Of a stretch of DNA of 18,447 nucleotides, positions 13,357 through 18,447 are shown piece after piece. Below the pieces are notes generated by a model. That model had not been told where the DNA came from. It saw only the letters and a program-made list of their open reading frames with translations, and did not search any database. Positions within the stretch are counted from its first letter, which is position 1. Each line of letters starts with the position of its first letter. The translations under genes and the position numbers were made by a program. The stretch lies in the NCBI GenBank assembly GCA_042408195.1, contig JBHOQL010000102.1:1-18447 (forward strand), written 5' to 3'. Source of the DNA: SpSt-600 sp042408195. GTDB lineage: Bacteria; Chloroflexota; Anaerolineae; SpSt-600.

Positions 13357-13806
13357 ATGCTCAAGTGTCCCTACTGCGGAAGCACAGAATCCAGAGTGAC
13401 CGATACCCGCCACAGCCCTAAGGGCATCCGGAGGAGAAGGCTCTGCAGGAGCTGTGGGAAGAGGTTCACTTCTTACGAAACCGTCATTGCTACGCCCATG
13501 GTTGTCAAGAGGGATGGCCGAAGGGAGGAATTCGACCGGGAAAAACTCCTGGCCGGAATACGCAAAGCCTGTGCTAAGAGGCCCATACCCTTTGAGGCCA
13601 TTGAAAGCTTGGCCGATGAAGTTGAGGACAAAATCCGGTCCATGGGTAAGGCTGAGGTTCCAAGCCGCCTGATCGGCCAAATGGTCCTGGAGAGGCTCAA
13701 AGAGTTAGATCAGGTGGCTTATATACGTTTTGCCTCGGTTTACCTGCCCTTGGAGGACTTGGAAAGCCTCAAGAGGGAGATTGAAAAGCTTTTGGGAGAA
13801 GAATGA
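13357..13806 (+). CDS. nrdR: Transcriptional repressor NrdR
   Basis: NrdR senses ATP/dATP through an ATP-cone and represses ribonucleotide reductase genes. The 149-residue product has an N-terminal zinc ribbon (C4-x-x-C7 and C30-x-x-C33) with the basic RRRRL segment that contacts DNA, and then an ATP-cone (about 49-139) beginning VVKRDGRREEFDREKLLAGI. The length is normal. The ATG lies after a modest AGAGG site. Two NrdR boxes directly upstream point to autoregulation, and the target nrdJ is two genes downstream in the same operon. The stop overlaps the next start as ATGA. Confidence 0.97.
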   Translation: MLKCPYCGSTESRVTDTRHSPKGIRRRRLCRSCGKRFTSYETVIATPMVVKRDGRREEFDREKLLAGIRKACAKRPIPFEAIESLADEVEDKIRSMGKAEVPSRLIGQMVLERLKELDQVAYIRFASVYLPLEDLESLKREIEKLLGEE

Positions 13807-15089
13807 TGGTGAAAATTAACCCGGACCTCTGTTCATATTGCGGAGGCTGTGTGAGCCTATGCCCCCAGAAGGCCCTTTCCCTGGCCGAAACGAAGCTTCT
13901 AGTCAGTGAAGCCTGCAACGATTGTGGCTTGTGCGTGAGGGCCTGCCCCAGCGGGGCTTTATCCGTCCAGAGGCTTTCTCCTGAGGCCATCTCTCCTTCC
14001 ATAGCCTCTTACTACGACGTGATAGTCATCGGCGCGGGGCCTGCTGGCTCCATGGCTGCCCTCTATGCCGCCCGCCACGGAGCCTCTGTCCTCCTCTTGG
14101 AAAAGCGCCAGGAAATAGGTAGTCCCGTCCGCTGTGCCGAAGGGATATCGGCCGAAGCGCTGAGGAGATTCTTTGAACCATCCCCTTCTTTCATAGCCTC
14201 CACCATTACCGGGGCTGCGTTTTACCTGGAGGACGGAAAAAGATTCAGGCTCTGGAAATCCTTCAAGGCTGGAGAGGGCTTTATCCTGGAGCGCCGGGTC
14301 TTTGATCGCTTTCTGGCTGAGGAAGCAGCAAAAGCCGGTGCTAAGGTCTTGGTCAAAACCCCAGCTACAGGCCTGCTCTTGGACAAAAGTCGAGTAAGAG
14401 GGGTGAAAGTCAGGATTGCAGGAAAGGAAAAAGAGGTAGAGGCGAAAGTGGTGATAGCTGCCGATGGGGTGGAATCGGAAGCAGGGCGATGGGCTGGAAT
14501 TGAGACCTCTTTGCCCCCCAGAGAGGCGATTTCTTGTGCCCAGTTCCTCCTCTCAGGGATAGATGTGGACCCTTCCACTACTCTTTACTACCTGACTCCT
14601 GAATTTGCTCCCGGCGGCTACGCTTGGGTCTTCCCCAAGGGGGAAGGCAAGGCTAACGTGGGCCTCGGGGTGCAGGTTAATCTGGCCCAAGAGCCGATCG
14701 TCAATTACCTAGTGCGATTCATTGAATCTATCCCGGCTCTGGCCAAGGGGGGGCCTGTGACTCTGGTCACCGGAATAGTCCCTCTGCGCCCCGTGGAAAC
14801 CCTGGTGAGACCAGGGATAATGCTGGTGGGGGATGCTGCCGGTCAAGTGGATCCTCTTACCGGCGGCGGGATACCTTTTGCAATGGCTGCCGGAGCTCTG
14901 GCTGGGGAAATTGCTGCCGGTTTCGTCCAGAAAGGAACTCCCTTGGAAGAGTACCAAGTCCGGTGGGAAGAAAGGTGGGGCAGAAAGATCAGGAGAAATT
15001 ACCGCCTCAAAGAGCAATTCCCTCCGGAAGCAAGGATAGGCGAAGATTTCCTCAGGGTCTTCGCTGCCGCCACGGGGTCGGTCAAGTGA
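13803..15089 (+). CDS. Ferredoxin-fused geranylgeranyl-reductase-family flavoprotein
   Basis: Residues 1-55 form a 2[4Fe-4S] ferredoxin domain with two complete motifs, C10-x2-C13-x2-C16-x3-C20-P and C38-x2-C41-x2-C44-x3-C48-P. From residue 72 an FAD-dependent reductase domain follows: YDVIVIGAGPAG with GxGxxG at 77-82, an RCAEGIS motif typical of the geranylgeranyl reductase family, and GDAAGQVDPLTGGGI as the second FAD motif. Family members saturate isoprenoid chains of archaeal lipids, chlorophyll or quinones. The fused ferredoxin probably feeds electrons to the flavin. The substrate here is unknown. It overlaps nrdR by four bases (ATGA) and precedes nrdJ by 22 bases, an unexpected place for a lipid or quinone enzyme. 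ATG 13806 is an equally possible start. Confidence 0.88.
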   Translation: MMVKINPDLCSYCGGCVSLCPQKALSLAETKLLVSEACNDCGLCVRACPSGALSVQRLSPEAISPSIASYYDVIVIGAGPAGSMAALYAARHGASVLLLEKRQEIGSPVRCAEGISAEALRRFFEPSPSFIASTITGAAFYLEDGKRFRLWKSFKAGEGFILERRVFDRFLAEEAAKAGAKVLVKTPATGLLLDKSRVRGVKVRIAGKEKEVEAKVVIAADGVESEAGRWAGIETSLPPREAISCAQFLLSGIDVDPSTTLYYLTPEFAPGGYAWVFPKGEGKANVGLGVQVNLAQEPIVNYLVRFIESIPALAKGGPVTLVTGIVPLRPVETLVRPGIMLVGDAAGQVDPLTGGGIPFAMAAGALAGEIAAGFVQKGTPLEEYQVRWEERWGRKIRRNYRLKEQFPPEARIGEDFLRVFAAATGSVK

Positions 15090-15111
15090 ATTTGAAAAGG
15101 AGGGATCGAAT

Positions 15112-18009
15112 ATGGAACTGAAGCTTTCGCCTGCTGCCGTTGCTGCCCTCAAAAAGCGTTACCTGAGAAAAGATGAGAGGGGCAATGTGATTGAAACCCC
15201 GGAGGAGATGTTCCGCCGGGTGGCGAGGGCCATAGCCGAAGCGGAGAAGGAATTTGACCCCCACGCTGATGTGGATGGATGGGCTGAAAAATTTTACCTC
15301 CTCATGGCCGCACTTGATTTTATGCCGAACTCTCCTACCCTTATGAACGCGGGGACTCCTCTTGGTCAGCTCAGCGCCTGTTTCGTAATCCCAGTGGACG
15401 ACGATATGACCAGCATCTTTGAGGCGGTGAAAGCCACCGCTCTCATTCACCAGTCAGGTGGAGGGACTGGCTTCAGCTTCTCCCGCCTGCGACCTAAAGG
15501 CGACGTGGTTCGCTCCACCGGAGGCATCGCCTCTGGTCCGGTAAGCTTCATGCGGGTGTTTGATACTGCCACCGACGTAATAAAACAAGGTGGCCGCCGC
15601 CGAGGAGCAAACATGGGTATCTTGCGGGTGGATCACCCTGATATCCTGGAGTTCATCTCGTGCAAAGAGAAAGAGGGGGCTTTTGCCAACTTCAACATAA
15701 GCGTGGCCATCTCCGAACAGTTCATGCAGGCTCTCAAGGAGGACGGGGAATACGAACTGATAAACCCGCGCAATGGGGAAGTAGTCAGGCGGTTAAAAGC
15801 CAGGGAGGTTTTCGCCAAGATTGTGGAGGGGGCATGGCGCAACGGCGAGCCCGGGGTCATTTTCATTGACCGGATAAACCAGTTTAACCCCACACCCCAT
15901 CTGGGAGAGATCGAATCGACGAATCCCTGCGGAGAGCAACCGCTCTTGCCCTTTGAAAGTTGCGTCGCCAGAGGCTCGCGCATCACCACGGACAGAGGCC
16001 TGGAAAGGATTGAGGATCTTTACAAGCGCCAGCAAGAGGGTGAAGAAATTCTCGTTGCGGCTCGGCAGGAGAATGGGGTTGTCTTCTACCCCGCCATTGT
16101 GGTCCGTGTAGGGCGGCGCTCCGTGGTAAGGGTGACCTTGAGCAACGGCCAAGCTCTGCGGGTTACTCCTGATCACCGTCTCCTTACCCCTGAAGGTTTT
16201 AAAGAGGCTGGAGAGCTGAAACCAGGCAGAGATGCCGTCGTTGTCCAGCCATGGGGTGTTGCGGAGCCCATTTTCTCAGAAGCTGAAGGAGGCCTTTTCG
16301 GGCCTGTACACAGGAAAGCTTTCCGCGAGCCTGCTCCTATCCGACAAGGCCCAACGGAACTCCTCACCGGCCACGGGGTCCTTGTGGACTCCGCGTGCTG
16401 TATATCTATCCGGGAAGCGGAAGAAGCTGTAGCCGTGATCTCCGTTGAGCCGGCCGGTGAAGACGAGGTTTACGATATCTACGAACCCGTCACCCACACT
16501 TTTATAGCCGAAGGAATGGTAGTGCACAACTGCAACCTTGGTTCCATAAACCTCGCCAAAATGGTTACCGAGGATGGCCGGGTGGATTGGGATAAGCTGG
16601 AGCGCACGGTTAAAATGGCGACCCGCTTCCTGGATAACGTCATTACTATTAATAAATTCCCGCTCCCTCAAATTAAGGAGGCTACCCTCAGGACCCGCAA
16701 AATCGGCCTGGGCGTGATGGGCTTTGCCGATATGCTCATCAAATTGGGCATCCCCTACGATTCCGAAGAGGCCCTCAGGCTGGCTGAGCAGATTATGGAA
16801 GCAATCGCCTACTGGAGCAAGGAAGCCTCTCTGGAGCTGGCGAAGAAGCGCGGTCCCTTCCCAGCTTTTGATGGTTCCGTATACTCCGAGGGCAAGATGC
16901 CTTTCCCGGGACCCTACGAGGAAAGCGAGTGGGCATATTCCCCCCGCTTTGATTGGGAGAAACTTGCGGAGGAAATAAAGAGGTATGGCATTCGCAATGC
17001 AGCCACTACTACCATTGCTCCCACCGGAAGCATCTCCATCATCGCCGGTTGCTCCTCGGGCATAGAGCCTATTTTCGCCCTCGCTTTTACCCGAAAGCAT
17101 ATTCTGGACGATGATGCCTTTCCCGAAATAAACCCCCTCTTTGAGGAGGTAGCCAGGCGGCGGGGGTTCTACAACCTTAACGTCATGAGGAAAGTAGCCG
17201 AAACTGGTCGGGCTCAGGACATAGAGGAGATACCACCAGACGTGCGCCGTGTCTTTGTCACCGCTTTGGATATAGCACCGGTATGGCACGTCCGCATGCA
17301 AGCCGCTTTTCAGCGCTGGACCGATAACAGCATCTCCAAGACCATAAACTTGCCCTTTGAGGCAACACTGGAAGATGTGGAGAGAGCCATTCTCTTGGCT
17401 TACGAACTGGGGTGTAAGGGGATAACCCTCTACCGCGACCGCAGTCGCGAGGTTCAGGTGCTGAACGTGGGAGTTACGGAAAAAAAGGAGGAAGCTAGAG
17501 CTGCTCAGCCAGGCCTTCCGGGAGTCCTGTCCCCCCGGCCTCGCCCACTCGTGACTCGGGGCACGACGGAGAAAATACCCCTGGGCTGCGGCCGCAATCT
17601 GTACGTTACCGTGAACGAAGACCAGGTTGGACTGTGTGAGGTCTTCCTTCAAGTAGGCAAATCCGGTGGGTGTGTCGCCTCTCAATCGGAAGCAATTGGC
17701 CGGCTCATATCCCTCGCTCTCCGGAGCGGTATAAACCCTCAAGCTATAATCAAGCAACTAAAGGGGATAAGGTGCCCAGCCCCCTCTTGGCACGGTGGCG
17801 CGCCCATCCTCTCCTGCGCTGACGCCATAGCCAAGGCTATTGAGCGGTATATTAGGATTCAGAAAGGAGAGGAAACCTCAGCTCCTGCAAAATCTTCCCC
17901 ACCCGTTGATCTCGGCTTATCCCCCGAATGCCCAGAGTGCGGAAGCCTTCTTGAATTCAGCGAGGGCTGCGTCATTTGCCGGAGTTGCGGTTACTCCCAG
18001 TGCGTATAG
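15112..18009 (+). CDS. nrdJ: Class II (B12-dependent) ribonucleotide reductase with intein
   Basis: NrdJ reduces ribonucleotides to deoxyribonucleotides using adenosylcobalamin to make a thiyl radical. The precursor has 965 residues, of which 190 (284-473) are an intein, leaving a 775-residue enzyme of normal size. Catalytic residues are visible: C90 in QLSACF as first redox cysteine, N271, C273 and E275 in NPCGEQ (radical cysteine and neighbours), and the second redox cysteine, at precursor residue 474, directly after the intein. The glycine-rich HQSGGGTGFSFSRLRPKG substrate region, a B12-RNR C-terminal TSCPD-type domain (from about 820) and a terminal Cys-rich tail (CPECG...CVICRSCGYSQC) complete it. 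No N-terminal ATP-cone is obvious. ATG 15112 follows AAAGGAGGGA. Confidence 0.96.
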   Translation: MELKLSPAAVAALKKRYLRKDERGNVIETPEEMFRRVARAIAEAEKEFDPHADVDGWAEKFYLLMAALDFMPNSPTLMNAGTPLGQLSACFVIPVDDDMTSIFEAVKATALIHQSGGGTGFSFSRLRPKGDVVRSTGGIASGPVSFMRVFDTATDVIKQGGRRRGANMGILRVDHPDILEFISCKEKEGAFANFNISVAISEQFMQALKEDGEYELINPRNGEVVRRLKAREVFAKIVEGAWRNGEPGVIFIDRINQFNPTPHLGEIESTNPCGEQPLLPFESCVARGSRITTDRGLERIEDLYKRQQEGEEILVAARQENGVVFYPAIVVRVGRRSVVRVTLSNGQALRVTPDHRLLTPEGFKEAGELKPGRDAVVVQPWGVAEPIFSEAEGGLFGPVHRKAFREPAPIRQGPTELLTGHGVLVDSACCISIREAEEAVAVISVEPAGEDEVYDIYEPVTHTFIAEGMVVHNCNLGSINLAKMVTEDGRVDWDKLERTVKMATRFLDNVITINKFPLPQIKEATLRTRKIGLGVMGFADMLIKLGIPYDSEEALRLAEQIMEAIAYWSKEASLELAKKRGPFPAFDGSVYSEGKMPFPGPYEESEWAYSPRFDWEKLAEEIKRYGIRNAATTTIAPTGSISIIAGCSSGIEPIFALAFTRKHILDDDAFPEINPLFEEVARRRGFYNLNVMRKVAETGRAQDIEEIPPDVRRVFVTALDIAPVWHVRMQAAFQRWTDNSISKTINLPFEATLEDVERAILLAYELGCKGITLYRDRSREVQVLNVGVTEKKEEARAAQPGLPGVLSPRPRPLVTRGTTEKIPLGCGRNLYVTVNEDQVGLCEVFLQVGKSGGCVASQSEAIGRLISLALRSGINPQAIIKQLKGIRCPAPSWHGGAPILSCADAIAKAIERYIRIQKGEETSAPAKSSPPVDLGLSPECPECGSLLEFSEGCVICRSCGYSQCV
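15961..16530 (+). other. Mini-intein within NrdJ (190 aa, no homing endonuclease)
   Basis: The extein sequence NPCGEQPLLPFES breaks at 15961 and resumes as CNLGSINLAKMV at 16531. The insert begins with Cys1 and block A (CVARGSRITTDRGLERIEDL) and has block B with T69-x-x-H72 (RVTPDHRLLTPEGF). It ends with block F (EVYDIYEPVTHTFIAEG, H179) and block G VVHN with H189 and Asn190, followed by Cys as the +1 nucleophile. All splicing residues are present, so it should be active. About 75 residues link the N- and C-terminal splicing halves, and no dodecapeptide LAGLIDADG motif is visible, so it has no homing endonuclease. The frame is intact through both junctions. Boundaries are exact from motif and homology reasoning. 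Confidence 0.95.
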
Positions 18010-18447
18010 AGGAAAGACAGGAATATTACCGGGCCTTGTATCGGACCATTAAGCCCGGTTGGAAGCCCTCCACTGAAATTTACCAGGAAATCGTGGCCCA
18101 CTACCTCGGCCCGGGGGTGAAGGTGCTGGACTTGGGATGTGGAAGAGGGGGGATAATGGAACGCCTTTACCCTCTGGCCGATTTAACCGTGGGAGTAGAT
18201 GCCGACCTAATCTCGCTCATGGAGCACAGGGCACCTGCCATCTTCCGGATCCAGGCTCTGGCGGAAAGGCTACCTTTTTCCTCTTCCTCTTTTGAACTGG
18301 TAATATGCAGCTGGGTCTTGGAACACCTGTCCGAGCCAAAGAAGACCTTTGAGGAAATAGCCAGGGTCCTCAAGCCCGGAGGCCGCTTCGTTTTTTTGAC
18401 CCCGAACTTGCTCAACCCTATCCCGCGCCTCGGCCGGGAGTTGGCCA
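18000..18447 (+). CDS. Class I SAM-dependent methyltransferase, C-terminus cut by window edge
   Basis: The frame is open from GTG 18000 to the right edge (149 codons). It has the SAM-binding motif I VLDLGCGRG, an acidic residue after strand 2 in VGVDAD, a motif with ERLPFSSSSFELVICSWVLEHL, and ARVLKPGGRFVFLTPN, all typical of the Methyltransf_11 group. The substrate cannot be told from this part. It overlaps the nrdJ stop by 10 bases. The GTG start has no clear ribosome site, so the start is uncertain; a TTG at 17985 or translational coupling to nrdJ are alternatives. The tight overlap suggests it belongs to the nrd operon. Confidence 0.8.
   Translation, partial: MRIEERQEYYRALYRTIKPGWKPSTEIYQEIVAHYLGPGVKVLDLGCGRGGIMERLYPLADLTVGVDADLISLMEHRAPAIFRIQALAERLPFSSSSFELVICSWVLEHLSEPKKTFEEIARVLKPGGRFVFLTPNLLNPIPRLGRELA

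Noticed and set aside
16200..16440. Homing endonuclease within the intein
   Set aside because: The linker between blocks B and F has no LAGLIDADG-type or HNH motif and is too short.
16276..17757. 493-residue minus-strand frame opposite nrdJ
   Set aside because: It is a shadow of the conserved nrdJ coding frame, with no recognisable domain and no promoter.

Overview
This window reads as a piece of a bacterial chromosome of moderate GC content, most likely from an anaerobic or thermophilic member of the Chloroflexota. That placement is an inference. It rests on the combination of a B12-dependent class II ribonucleotide reductase, a ferredoxin-fused geranylgeranyl-reductase-like flavoprotein, a TrmB-type regulator remnant next to a MacB/FtsX-type exporter, and an L27 protein without the cleaved N-terminal extension of Firmicutes. 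No rRNA, tRNA, CRISPR array, insertion sequence or phage gene was seen.

Layout. (1) 1-819, minus strand: a ferritin-like/VIT1 membrane protein cut by the left edge, preceded by a possible 51-residue ORF (810-965) and a leader. Its promoter diverges from the next block. (2) 1372-6253, plus strand: a consensus promoter drives a tight operon of ribosomal proteins L21, L27 and L31, thymidine kinase, a GYD-domain protein, RecJ and a CNNM/CBS membrane protein. It ends at a hairpin shared with the converging dnaK unit. (3) 6258-8407, minus strand: a seven-cysteine small protein overlaps dnaK. Upstream lies an array of four direct repeats with an exact 11-bp period, the shape of an OmpR/PhoB-type operator. 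(4) 8586-13226, plus strand: a decayed TrmB-like regulator, then a three-gene MacAB-like exporter (double-length permease, lipoprotein adaptor, ATPase) closed by an intrinsic terminator. (5) 13251-18447, plus strand: a deoxynucleotide operon under two NrdR boxes, containing nrdR, a 2[4Fe-4S] ferredoxin/GGR fusion, nrdJ and a methyltransferase cut by the right edge.

How the genes work together. Block 2 joins translation with nucleotide salvage, repair and ion transport. In block 5, NrdR is expected to repress itself and the NrdJ reductase when dATP is plentiful. NrdJ carries a 190-residue mini-intein immediately before the conserved C-terminal redox cysteine of the active site, so no active reductase can form before protein splicing.

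The least explained signals are the 11-bp repeat array and Cys-rich protein at dnaK, the cluster of four CCGAACA words in front of the exporter genes beside a dead regulator, and the ferredoxin/flavoprotein fusion inside the nrd operon.
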